This document shows positions 1-9,994 of a stretch of DNA of 64,000 bases, piece by piece. The translations under genes were made by a program, and so were the position numbers. The stretch spans positions 4,092,001 to 4,156,000 of the forward strand of contig JAVHKY010000052.1 in assembly GCA_035079385.1 (NCBI GenBank), given 5' to 3'. Position 1 is the first letter of the stretch. Each line of letters opens with the position of its first letter. The notes below the pieces were generated by a model. The model worked only from the letters and a program-made list of their open reading frames with translations, was not told the origin of the DNA and did not search any database. The stretch is from Aspidiotus rigidus. Its lineage: Eukaryota > Arthropoda > Insecta > Hemiptera > Diaspididae.

Positions 1-74
1 GGCGACCGAGGGGACCATGGAAGATTTTTCGATTTCATTAATAATTGACAATAGGATAAATTATCTAAACTTTC

Positions 75-125
75 ATACATTGCTCGCAAGTTGAAATTCT
101 TTCAAGTCCCTTCTCCTCATTTGTG
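75..125 (-). repeat. Lone diverged unit of the 45-bp minisatellite
   Basis: A single copy resembles the 45-bp unit found in large arrays at 1.4-2.0 and 17.9-18.9 kb: a CTCG-containing start, then a GAAATTCTTTCAAGTCCC core. It is isolated and diverged, so it is probably a fragment of the same element family. The orientation matches the array at 1.4-2.0 kb. Confidence 0.45.
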
Positions 126-138
126 TATCCGATGAACC

Positions 139-705
139 GCGTCGACTCCATATCAACTACAATTTTATGTCAAATCGACCCAAAATTGAGGTCAAATTTA
201 AATTAGTTTAAAATAATAAAAATTATTTAATTATCTGTCAGGACAAGTTCTTTTACTTGAATTAGTTTAGTTTTCTCTAATGTCGACCTGAAATCGCTGG
301 CAGTCGACTCAAAATCGACCGCTCTTTCCTACCATCGAATCATCGTCGACGTCGAAATTGAATATATCCAATATTATCGAATGATGTCGATTAGAAATCG
401 ATGCAGGTAAATTCAACTTGCGTGCATTTCTAGAAAACTAAAAGTCGACTGTTCGGTGCAGCAGAGCAGTCGATGAAAAAATTTAAAGAAGACGACTCAA
501 AATTGACTTTAGATGACGTCAGTTTGAGGTAGGTTTGAAGTCGACGAGCGGATATTGTCAGAGAACTACAAATATAGGCCCTACTTGAAGTCTACGGGGA
601 AAATGTGTCGCAATACCCGTTGTCGACGTGAGGTTGATTTCAACAAAATATTGACGCGATTTCGACCAATCTTTTCAAAGAAGTAAATTTTCCGTCAAAT
701 CGACG
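139..705. repeat. GTCGAC-rich degenerate repeat block 1
   Basis: About a dozen GTCGA/TCGAC pentamers occur in roughly 560 bases, many in the context TCGAC followed by AAATCGAC. By base composition I would expect about one. Similar blocks lie at 6.6-7.0 kb and on both sides of the Penelope-like element at 19.66-20.95 kb. The phrase 'cagagaactacaaat' near 560 recurs as 'cagagaactataaat' near 21,170, so these are dispersed copies of one family and not chance enrichment. No coding potential is seen and the class is unknown. Confidence 0.55.
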
Positions 706-871
706 ATGTGGTTCATGGGCTAACTGGATGGTCGGAATATTTTCACAGCTTCATATACCGCTCAGTATTCAAAATACACCTCTTAATATACGTAATTCGA
801 AGATCGAAATTTGCCCAATTCCAAAGGTGTTTTCTGCAGAAAAGTAGAATCCTTCTTATAACTCGGATTAA

Positions 872-1215
872 AACGATGGCTTGCTTAACAAAGTTGAACG
901 AGGAACGCAGGGAATCTTTTGGTTTTTATATTGAGACTTCAAGGAAGCCTAGACCTAGTACAAAGCTAGTAAACAAGAGGCTTAGACCTACTATAAGCCT
1001 AGTATAAAATAGGTCGTTATCAGTGACCTTGACTTATTTTAGGAACTTCGAAATACAGTATATAGTTCGAGAGGGGAAATTTTTCTGAGTCTCTCTCTTA
1101 TCATAATATGTAACACGAGAGTGGACATTTTTCCAAGTCTCTCTCCATCATGCATAGCTCGAGAGTGAAAGTTTTTCCAAGTTTTTTGCCGGACAGCGCA
1201 CGGCGAATTTCTCAA
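872..1215 (-). mobile_element. Degenerate minisatellite element, copy A1
   Basis: The left edge carries the family's tail (a CGATGGCTTGCTTAAC variant of CGACGGCTTCCTTAAC). Then comes a segment with repeated 'cctagacctagta', about three diverged 45-bp units, and the GC-rich head 'gccggacagcgcacggcg' near 1,190. It is a shortened, older copy of the element at 1,294-2,110. Relative to the copy at 17.86 kb it lies on the minus strand. Confidence 0.6.
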
Positions 1216-1293
1216 AGAAAAAATAGAAGATAGTCTTATAAAAATTACGAGCATGTGTATATGACGTCATCATGCCCACAGACAAAAAAAAAA

Positions 1294-2110
1294 TGACGGC
1301 TTCCTTAACGAAGTTAAACGAGGAACGCAGGGAACCTGTTTTATGATTCGAATGAGATTTGGTATTGAAAATTCAAGGAAGCCTAGATTTGGAGAAAGGT
1401 AGTAAAAAGAAGGCCTAGACCAACTCCAAATTTTTCTAAGTCCCCCTCCTATCATATATGGCTCGAGAGTCGAAATTCTTCTAAGTCCCCCTCCTATCAT
1501 ATATAGCTCGAGAGTCGAAATTTTTCTAAGTCCCCCTTCTATCATATATAGCTCGAAAGTCGAAATTTTTCTAAGTCCTTCTCCTATCATATATGGCTCG
1601 AGAGTCGAAATTTTTCTAAGTCCCCCTTCTATCATATATGGCTCGAGAGTCGAAATTCTTCCAAGTCCCCCTTCTATCATATATGGCTCGAGAGTCGAAA
1701 TTCTTCTAAGTCCCCCTCCTATCATATATAGCTCGAGAGTCGAAATTTTTCCAAGTCCCCCTTCCATCATATATAGCTCGAAAGTCGAAATTTTTCCAAG
1801 TCCTTCTCCTATCATATATGGCTCGAGAGTCGAAATTTTTCTAAGTCTTCCTCCTATCATGTATAGCTCGAGAGTCGAAATTTTTCTAAGTCCCTCTCCT
1901 ATCATACATGGCTCGAGAGTCGAAATTTTTATAAGTCCCCCTTCTATCATATATAGCTCGAAAGTCGAAATTTTTCTAAGTCCTTCTCCTATCATATATG
2001 GCTCGAGGGTCGAAATTTTTCTAAGTTTTTCGCTGGACGGCGGACGGCGGACGGCGCACGGCGCACGGCAGATTTCTCAAATAGCCCCCCCATAAAACAG
2101 GTTCCCTGTT
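1294..2110 (-). mobile_element. Minisatellite-cored non-autonomous element, copy A2
   Basis: From right to left this copy has a head at about 2,030-2,110 (AACAGGGAACCTGTTTTATG, then GC-rich tandem CGGCGGA/CGGCGCA), a 45-bp minisatellite array (about 1,430-2,030, some 13 units) and a tail with CCTAGAC motifs. It ends in GACGGCTTCCTTAACGAAG at 1,294. Head and tail share the subterminal inverted motif CAGGGAACCTGTTTTATG. The tail extends about 40 bases beyond that motif and holds a short palindromic segment. Subterminal inverted repeats, a minisatellite core and a 3' palindrome are seen in Helitron-like HINE elements; that class is an inference. Confidence 0.7.
1429..2035 (-). repeat. 45-bp minisatellite array within copy A2
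   Basis: There are about 13 tandem units of 45 bp, read on the plus strand as CTCGAGAGTCGAAATTTTTC followed by TAAGTCCCCCTTCTATCATA and TATGG. Units differ at a few positions (C/T in the CCCCCTTC/CCCCCTCC stretch, ATATGG/ATATAG). Because 45 is a multiple of three, a 241-codon open frame runs across it on the minus strand with a 15-residue period. That is a by-product of the repeat length and not evidence for a protein. Confidence 0.9.
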
Positions 2111-2273
2111 AAAAAACATAGGAGAGGTTCCCTGTTAAAACAGCCAGGGAGGTACATCCTCAATGCTACTTGAAGATCATTACTAGCAAAGAAAATGAAA
2201 ATAATATTTGATTAAAACTGAGATGAACCACTGTTTCAAAGTGAAGACTTCTTTATTGGGATTCAGCTCTGGT

Positions 2274-2403
2274 CAGGGCCACCGAGAAAAGAAGCGGACC
2301 CGGGAAAACCCACTTGCTAAAAATTTATTTTCCCCCTCCCCCAAAAATTCTATATTGCGGGCCCGGGACAGAACGTTCCCTTTGTACCCTCTCGTCGGGC
2401 CTG
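2274..2403. mobile_element. hAT-like MITE, 130 bp
   Basis: The left end is CAGGGCCACCGAGA and the right end, reversed, is CAGGCCCGACGAGAG, forming imperfect terminal inverted repeats of about 15 bp. The flanking octamers GCTCTGGT (2,266-2,273) and GCTCCGGC (2,404-2,411) match at 6 of 8 positions, as expected for a decayed 8-bp hAT target duplication. No coding capacity is visible. Confidence 0.55.
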
Positions 2404-2411
2404 GCTCCGGC

Positions 2412-5400
2412 CGTTTTTAAAATAGAAGGAAAGTGGTGCAAAAGAACGTTAAATTTGTGAGCACAGACGTGCACAACATTTAGTATTACACAAATAAAGG
2501 AGTAGAAGGCAAAATACATGCGACAAAGAGAAAAGTTTTGTTGGTACTTTTGACTAAAAATGTAGAACAGCCGGTCCAATCGAAGAATATAATAATCATG
2601 AGGACTGAAAAATATGTATTAATCTCTAAACATTCTCTGGGGGTACAAACTCGGCGACAAACGTGTGGTGGTGCCCTCAGCTGCTAAACTGGTGCTTCTT
2701 GGTCACAAAATTAAGAGAGAAAAAAAAGAGGCAGACCAGCGCTGGCCAAGAAAGCTTTATTAATATAATTTTTTTTCTTTTTTTATACACTTACCGGGTA
2801 CCAGTATAATTTCGCGTGCTGTCGGATCCTGTTCATTTTTCAAAATCTCGTTCTGTTTAACAACTGTCGCGGCCAATACTTGTTTTCCGCGTTATTACCC
2901 ATCATTTATTGTGTAATTTTTGTTTTCGCTTTACTTTTAATAATAAGTTGTGATTTTCCTGCTTTTTTAGCGTAATTTCATCACTTCCTTCGCGTGCCGA
3001 TAAATGGAACCGTTTTGAAAATACCTTTGAATACATCGTTCCACTAGACAAACTCAAGGACCAATCCTGATGAATTTTGTTGATCACCATAGAAACATAT
3101 CTTGAGAAAAGAATTCGGTATCCATTCTCAACTCTTTTGGACAATACGATTTGATTACTCCGAAAATTCCCAACATTTTTATTCATTCATAGGTAAAGTG
3201 GAGAAATTATTATTATCAAATCAACGAAGGGAGCAAATTTTTGGGTTACCAAATTAATTGTCTCGTCCTGGAAAATTGTGGATGAGTACCAAGCTCTTCT
3301 CTCAGTTTGAGACGCCAAGTTTCGCCGAGGCTGAGTCTATGTTACACAGGATTCATCATCCTAAGACCAAATAAAATACATCATCGACACGTATATCCTC
3401 CGTTTTTTCCTTCTATATTTAATCCCTTTGAAAAATTGCTAGCTTACTTTTAGATTAATTTTCGTATCAGTCTGAGTTTAATGGTGAGTATCTTGGAAAA
3501 TTCAAAGCAACTCCTATAATATTCTCTTTTCATCCAATCGTAAAGGCCTAATTCCCAATAAATTTTTCTGTTTCAACCCAGATACACTCCCTTCCCTTAA
3601 TCGAGTTTTCATCTCTATTTTATAGCGTGCTTATAACAAGAAAAGTTTCTATTTTTTACCAAAAATTTTGGCCGAAATCCTATAAATCCACGCGATAAGC
3701 GATCTGTAAACATGTAGCGGATAGTATATTTCGCTGTAAAATTTCTGCTTTCGCCTAATAGTATATCAGATGTGAACATTCGCACTCTATTCGATGGTTT
3801 CGTGTCTAATCTTCTTCGAAGCATTGGGTCTACTAATCCTTCGTGGTTCTGGTTAGTTATGGTATATGACTCGAACTTTTAATCAATTTCACTGCAGCGT
3901 ACGAGTTTGAGGGACCATTTTCGAAAGTAAACACTGCACTGATATTGTGGAACTGTAAGGCTACAAGAAGAAAATGAAGAATAGAAGGAGCGTAGGGAAA
4001 AGAAAAAAAGAAAAAAAAGAGGTTAATCCTCGCGCAGGATTCGATTACTATTCTACCTAACCTTGCAGGAAATGGTGATCTGACGCCTTATCATCAAACC
4101 ACGCTAATATTTTGGTGGCTGTCTGTCCGCAACTAAAGCAAACAAGTAGTAGAGAATTAAATTGAACCGTGCGTGTAACTTCGTATGCGTACTAGTATTC
4201 GAACAAGCCGCAAGAGAAGAGAGTTGAGATACTGAAGAGAGAAAGAGAGAAAAAAAAGTTTGTAAAAACGTATAGGCCAACAAAAGTGTATGTATCGTAT
4301 ATTACAGAGCTATATGAAAAAATAACTCAGATTGAGATATGGTTGTTTTTGATAACGTGACAGGGTTACTGCATGAACGGATTAAGTGCGGATTTGACGT
4401 GTTCGCAGTTGGTGTAATATTTTCTTCAAGATGGTTATAATCAGTGTCGTAATGAAACTAAAATACGGTAACAGATGGGTACAAGACCGATGCCGCGATA
4501 CTTCAATAAGTTTATTTTCTAAACAATACGATATACGCACACAGACTCACGCACACAGACTCACGTTTACACTTTTACGTGTTGTCGACGACTGACCTAT
4601 AATATAAATCTTAATGGCTTTCAGATTTTTTTCTTTTAAGTACCCTCTACTTCAAACACTCGCATTTAATCAATGCACATACAAAGAAGCTTCTTTACAA
4701 CGAACTTCTATAATTATAATGAAATCGTATTATAACAACTTTTTTCACTGCGCAGACGCTCAAATTAGAGGTACTGTAAAATGGACAACGTACAGTTTTT
4801 TCTTCGCAATTTTGGCCTGCAACCTATGAATATTGGATACATTGATGGATTTTTTTTTTTTCATTTAGTTAGGATACGTCAGTAATGTTGTACTTTATAA
4901 TCACGAAGCGGGATTGACGAAGACATCCCATTTGAAAACGTTCTCTCTGTGGATGATGACATCGTGGAGGCGAAATAATCAATACATCAAGAATTGTAGA
5001 CTCAAGATCTGAGATGTCCAAGAAGATGGGAATGAAAATGATATTAGGAGTAGAACTAGAAGTTCTGAAGCTTTCAAAAGCGGAGATGGGTGCTTCATCT
5101 GAAACGATGCGACGGTGGAAAATGTTCCATACAAGATATTCTCTCTCTTAATGAATGTGAGTATTTTTATGAGAGTAAAAAAGGAAAAAATGAAGTTCAG
5201 CAGGACATCCATGATTATTGTATTCCACGTACATAATTATTTCTAATTAGAAAAATTAATATTCAATTTAATGCATGTTCACATATAAGTGTACAAAACA
5301 AAAGACAAGAGAGAGAGAAAGAAAAAAAAGAATTTCTCTATTACGAGATTTTTATAATATGAGGAACTTTTTCTTTGTCCGCTAGGCACTTCGTTGTATG

Positions 5401-6100
5401 GGAGTTCCACTGTAATTTATCGATGAGATATTATTCATTAATGATCCTAAAAAGACGAGCGATAGTATTTTTGAAAATTTTTATGTTACAAAAGCATATA
5501 ATAGAATATGTATGAAAGCTGTTTGAAATACAGATGCAAATACAATAGCGCAGGTGTGCTTTAAAAAGTAAAAAAAGTTGTCAATTAAAGTCCTTAAGGA
5601 ACAAAATTGTTGCTGCACGCAATAGGTCGGATTAGACAATATTTAATGAAATCGATCTTCACAGAAGATCATCATGAACAAATCGTGGTATCTCAAAGAA
5701 AGAAAATAGCTTCAAGGCCTTTATCGTGATCATCAAATAGCGCATTCCTCTCGTAGATCTCAGAGTCTGCACATATTAACATACGCGCTGAAACCAATGA
5801 GGGCTTCAGGCCAAAGCCCCCACTGAAAAAACTAGTACGAGACCGGCCCTCACTGAAAATTCAGCAAATTGCTTAAAATCTACACAGTGAGTGTGCAGAA
5901 AAAATGATGAGCCCCACCTGAATTTTGGAAAGTTCAGTGCCCATGCCTATTGATAATTTTAGAACATTTTTAAGTGGTTCGACAATCTTGTAATGGACGA
6001 AATATAATTTTTATTTGTCATTTATTCATCGCGATTTTTTCAGACCGTTCATTCTGTTTGTACTTTTTAAACTATCAACATTCACCCACAAATGCACCTA
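2412..6100. other. Non-coding stretch, no recognised gene
   Basis: This is AT-rich unique-looking DNA with short purine runs (near 3,990-4,020, 4,240-4,260 and 5,310-5,330) and a duplicated 14-mer 'cacacagactcacg' at about 4,540-4,566. Open frames of 60-94 codons occur on both strands, but none has a recognisable domain or convincing protein composition. Confidence 0.5.
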
Positions 6101-6104
6101 GCTG

Positions 6105-6160
6105 TGACATCGAAATTTCTTCAAGTCTTCTCCCCTCGCATACAGCTCGAGAGTCAATAT
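6105..6160 (-). repeat. Lone 45-bp minisatellite unit
   Basis: The stretch CGAAATTTCTTCAAGTC, then TTCTCCCCTCGCATACAGC and CTCGAGAGTC, is one unit of the 45-bp family, isolated from the arrays. It is probably a remnant of a deleted element copy. Confidence 0.5.
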
Positions 6161-6599
6161 AAATATACCTAGATCGAAAGACTATGTTTCTTGCAGGCAC
6201 CTATTAAAAAAGGGTTCACCATTTGTTTACCTGCAGTGTTGTCAATCAGGTATGGATCAAAAATGTCTATGTGCATTGATATCGACTGGTTTCTTCACCC
6301 ACGTACATTATCAACACTACGCCACTATCTCACGTTCATACACCGTACGTTACTAATACTACCCCGATATCTTAAGAAATTTTTTCGGCTATTTTTCGAG
6401 TTTCAGGTTTATATAATAAAAAAACAATAATACAAATAATAAATTATACTACACTATGTATTATGTTAGAAGACCAGATTAGATCAGATATAGAAACCTG
6501 TGATTTGAAACACCGAGAAAATTCATTTCTGCCTTCCACCGTCACAATTGTGAAGGTCGTAGTACTCGCTTCTCTACGAAAAGTCGGTAAAATTTTCCA

Positions 6600-7010
6600 G
6601 TCATTACTCGTTGAACCATGTCGACTGCAAATCGACGCCGATCTGACGTCATGTCAACCCATTATTTCAATAAGTAGTTGACACAAATTCGACGTCGATT
6701 TACCGTCGAAATAGTTCCGGATCAGAAATTGACCACAAATGACTGCAAATCGACGTACTAGGAAAATTCACCTGTTCTCAGTAGGATATCGTGTATTTTT
6801 CGTTTTAACCTGAGTTCTGCAATCGACGTTGAAATCAAGTCGATCACGAGTGAACAGAATTTAATGAACTTCGATTCGAACGTCGACAAGAAGTCGATTT
6901 GGAGTAAATGATTCTGGCACATACCATAAATGAACTTCGCAAATTAATTACAAAATTTCGCTCGTCCCGGAATGAGGTCGAAATGAAGTCAATTTTTAAT
7001 GGATTGTGTT
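6600..7010. repeat. GTCGAC-rich degenerate repeat block 2
   Basis: It contains repeated phrases such as ATGTCGACTGCAAATCGACG, GACGTCGATTT and CGTCGACAAGAAGTCGATTT. The phrase ATGTCGACTGCAAATCG is shared with block 3 (near 19,370), so these are copies of one repeat family. It directly abuts the left end of the Penelope-like element at 7,020. Confidence 0.55.
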
Positions 7011-7080
7011 ATACCTAACAATTAGAACGACAAATACTAGAAAGGTGTTAAAGCCGCAGAAACAAAACAACACAAACTAC

Positions 7081-7115
7081 CGCAAGCTTTTTCGGCTAAG
7101 AAGCCATCAACAGGC
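7081..7115 (-). ncRNA. Hammerhead-ribozyme-like motif in the terminal region of Penelope-like element 1
   Basis: Read on the minus strand: CTGTTGA, one T, a GGCT stem arm, a TCTT loop, the AGCC arm, then GAAA. This resembles the hammerhead core CUGANGA, helix II, GAAA reported from Penelope-element terminal repeats. It has U in place of the core A after CUG and one extra U before the helix, so catalytic activity is doubtful. The same layout recurs at 17.2-17.5, 19.7 and 24.4 kb. Confidence 0.45.
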
Positions 7116-7159
7116 TCTAATAGAAAGCGACTGACAGAGAAACAGTCGACAACAGAAAA

Positions 7160-7530
7160 CAACGGTGAGGTCATGATTGAACGAACGACTCCTCGCGATG
7201 TGAGTCATACTCATGAATTAGTTCAACCAATCCCTCGTCTGGAATATACCTGTTAAGTACGGTTACGTTATCGCGTTGTTCAGGTGACGAATTATCTCGA
7301 TATTTTCCGGCGCCATTCGTTTGAAATACGATCTTTCTCGATGGAGGAGGGTCTGTGACCCCTCACTGAAACTGTGGCTACAGGTGATTAAGTGGTCCGC
7401 GAAGGCCGATTCTCCCAAGGTACCCCTTTTCTAGGTCTTCAAGTGTTCAGCTACTCTTATTTGGCACTGGTGACCGGTCTCACCTATGTAGACTCCGTCA
7501 TAGTCGTTACATTTTATACTATAAACCCCA
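7160..7530 (-). pseudogene. GIY-YIG endonuclease domain of Penelope-like element 1 (frameshifted)
   Basis: Overlapping the end of the RT frame, a different minus-strand frame reads GVYSIKCNDYDGVYIGETG, matching the GIY...YIG motif of Penelope-element endonucleases (GVY with VYIGETG). It continues QCQIRVAEHLKT to a stop at 7,431-7,433. Further similarity (a stretch reading LNRYIPDEGLVELIHE) appears downstream with more frame changes. In intact elements this domain is fused to the RT and nicks target DNA. Here a single frameshift at the GGAGTGGGG junction separates the two, and later stops break the domain. Confidence 0.8.
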
Positions 7531-8442
7531 CTCCTCTGTGATGGTGGTAATTGGTATAGGGTCCTTAAATCTAACGAACAGTCCTTTTAATGTATTAGGA
7601 TTATATAAAACCGGTCGGAAACCAAAGGGCCGAAGGACGCGACTCAAATCTGACGAAAACTTATTCAGGCAGGGGAGCTTAATCCAACGCTTTCTACCTT
7701 CACAACTTCCCTCCCGAGGGAGGAAGGTAGTAGAATCAAGGCCTTGCCGTGTGATCTTCCTACGGACCATCAGGTCAATGTCCAAGTTGACCTCATTCAC
7801 CCGAGCCAAATACTTTATAGTACGTAGTTCCTTCGGGAAAGCTGCTTGACTCAAAGGGGTGTGAGTGAGTCGATGAATGGAACTATTAAAAGCAGCTATT
7901 TTGTGGGCGACAGGGCAGAATGACGCACCGTGGACAACAATATTTGTCGAAGTATCTTTTCTGTATATTGTGAACTCATGGGCCCCATCTCTTTCGGAGA
8001 TGGTAAGGTCCAAGAAGTTGATAGTAGAGTTACCGACCTCCAAAGTAAATTTTATGGAGGGGAACTGAGCATTTAGATACTTAAGAAACTCATCAAGGAG
8101 TTCCCGGGGACCTGTCCACGCACATAGCACGTCATCCACATATCTGTGCCAATAGTGAACATGGTTTAAGAATATCTGGCCCGAGGAAAAGAGGTCAGCC
8201 TCAAATTTCGACATAAAGACCTCCGAAACAAGGGAACCCAACGGGGATCCAATGGGAATACCCACTTCCTTCGGGAATTCAAAATATTTATCATTAAATT
8301 TACAAAAATTAGGGGACCAGCAGACGTTGGGTAAATCAAAGAACTCCTGCAGTTCTTCATGACGAGTATTAAATTTAACAAGAAGGTTGCCTAAATATTG
8401 GAAAGTGGCCGCTTTTGAGATGTTCGGAAACCGACCGACCAC
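7519..8442 (-). pseudogene. Penelope-like reverse transcriptase, palm and thumb (partial)
   Basis: This open frame of 307 codons retains the central part of a Penelope-clade reverse transcriptase. Near residue 60 it has GIPIGSPLGSLVSEVFM, the conserved palm segment before the catalytic loop. It then has HYWHRYVDDVLCAW with the YVDD catalytic aspartates near residue 100, and a following FLDLTIS strand. The fingers and the first catalytic aspartate (motif A) are absent, so the piece cannot be active. The frame stops at EEWGL, exactly where the GIY-YIG domain continues in the neighbouring frame. The annotated start is simply the first ATG. Intact family members synthesise cDNA primed at target DNA. 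The minus-strand copy at 22.7-24.4 kb is from the same subfamily. Confidence 0.85.
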
Positions 8443-8694
8443 ACCTTTCTTAATTCATCTACTCGTTGTAGTATTTGTCGTTCTAATTATGTCAGGTCGT
8501 AACTTAGAGGAACGAATCGTTTCAATTATACCTATCTACTTTTAATTTTAAAGTATATAAGTTTTCGTTCATTTTACATCAACGTCAATATGGGGTCGAT
8601 TTCGTGGCACAATCGTTAAACGGTTTCAGTCATTTAATGTACTGACTTTAGGCTTGAGACAAATATTGAACATGAATATTCAGCATCCAGTAAA

Positions 8695-9108
8695 ATGATC
8701 AAAAAAACTCGCCAGAAAACTCCCAATTTGAAGGAAGGCGACAATGTTCTCCTCACCGTTTCAAAAATTGATCATGGTCTGGCAGATCCCCAATCTTCTG
8801 TGCCAAATAATTGATGAACGAAATGAAGTATTTCAAGTAGCCTGTGAGCAGGGTATCATTGAAGGATAGCACGGCGCGAACACATTGATACTGAATGGCG
8901 CTACCTTTTTAAAATCAGATGATGTGAACAAGGACACATATTTGTCACTGCGTCAAGCTGCCGCTGACACTTCTGGAAAGCAGGGCTTTCATAAATGCAA
9001 CTGCAAAGAGTCACGAACGCTATGTCGCACTAAGAAATGTAGTAGCTTTCCTAAAAATAATTGTGTAGCCACAGATGTCACACCAGTGTGCCCTGTGTAA
9101 ATATATTT
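8695..9108 (+). pseudogene. KRBA2/Ginger-type integrase C-terminal fragment
   Basis: Fragments in several plus-strand frames together resemble the C-terminal region of KRBA2-like (Ginger-type) integrases. The first, from about 8,730, reads KEGDNVLLTVSKIDHGLADP, the beta-barrel part after the integrase core. The second is QIIDERNEVFQVACEQG. From about 8,935 a frame reads SLRQAAADTSGKQGFHKCNC, followed by cysteine-rich TKKC and CSHRCHTSVPCVN segments (9,061-9,106). At least three frameshifts and a stop separate these pieces. The catalytic DDE core is absent. The second copy at 52.1-52.5 kb shares the same order of parts, which strengthens the assignment. No terminal repeats were found. Confidence 0.7.
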
Positions 9109-9829
9109 CTTATCCTGATAGGAATCCCTAGATTTTTGGACAAGGAAAAAATTCGCGCTAAATATCTTAGAAGTCTGTCCAATCTAACACAGTGTCATGA
9201 CGCGAATCAAACCAGCGAACAGGTAAAAGTCTGGATCAGACGACCATTTATTGGCAACAACTCCAAAATTGCCAATATTCTCTGAAAAGGGCTGCAGCAC
9301 TGCCTTCTAGACACTGTACAACTTGAGATCTCTTTCACGACTGAAAGACTCCAAGTTATCACGGCATCAAGAGACGTGGCTTCGATCTCTATAGAGACGG
9401 AAAGGAGTACTCGTCTGAATCATAACTTCGTCGACTAGAAAAAATCCTGAGTTTCAATCCTTCTCAAGGAGAGATTCAATCGCATGTGTAACGCAACGCA
9501 AGAGCTCATATATATACTCTTTTCCTTCCTCGTCAACTTCATCTTCGAATCCTCGCTTGTTCTATTACTTCCATTCAATGTACCACCGCACCAAACAATA
9601 AAGTTTTGAGACTGTAGTCGTAAGCTCATCTCCATTTATTATCAATTTCAGTTAGTTTCATCATTCGTGCTTTGAAAGACAGTGTAATCCATCCACCGTC
9701 TCTTGTGTTCACTTCCGTATTCTTCAAATTTCTTCTGAGAAATGAAGATTGTGTATTGAGTACGTACGACAGACACCCTTTAATTCGAATGAAGAGCACC
9801 CATTGTTATTTGCTCATGGATATTAACTA
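9109..9829. other. Non-coding stretch
   Basis: Apart from open frames of fewer than 75 codons without recognisable domains, nothing stands out. It may include more distal remnants of the integrase-bearing element, but no terminal repeat is visible. Confidence 0.4.
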
Positions 9830-9835
9830 ATAATT

Positions 9836-9988
9836 CAGGAGCGGATTTACGGGTACATTCGGGGGGAACTCCCATTGTTCAGGAATTTTTTTCCTCGCTT
9901 CGCTCGGAAAATATAGTAGAATTGAACAATTTCAGTCTTTTTTGGAGGGGGAACGTTCCCCCTGTTCCCCCCCGTAAATCCGTCCCTG
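9836..9988. mobile_element. hAT-like MITE, 153 bp
   Basis: The ends CAGGAGCGGATTTACGGG and, reversed, CAGGGACGGATTTACGGG form near-perfect 18-bp terminal inverted repeats. The flanks carry ATAATT at 9,830-9,835 and again at 9,989-9,994, a six-base direct duplication that may be a shortened 8-bp hAT target site. The interior has G-rich and C-rich inverted runs and no coding potential. Confidence 0.75.
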
Positions 9989-9994
9989 ATAATT

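Larger units (their letters stand above)
7020..8488 (-). mobile_element. Penelope-like retroelement 1, 5'-truncated and decayed
   Basis: The insert is bounded by a perfect 20-bp inverted repeat: AATTAGAACGACAAATACTA at 7,020-7,039 and its reverse complement at 8,469-8,488. Imperfect matches continue outward (TACCTAACA versus ACCTGACAT). Inside, on the minus strand, are the reverse-transcriptase palm and thumb (7,519-8,442) and a GIY-YIG endonuclease region in another frame (about 7,160-7,530). A hammerhead-like motif lies at 7,081-7,115 on the same strand. RT plus C-terminal GIY-YIG with inverted termini is the signature of Penelope-like elements. The RT amino-terminal half is missing. Confidence 0.85.

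Noticed and set aside
1270..1995. 241-codon minus-strand open frame with a 15-residue repeat
   Set aside because: It is read through the 45-bp minisatellite. Open frames arise because the unit is a multiple of three, they exist on both strands, and they break where 46-bp units occur in other copies.
3066..3105. CTGATGA followed by GAAAC as a possible hammerhead
   Set aside because: The 18 bases between do not form a helix II, and there is no association with a terminal repeat.
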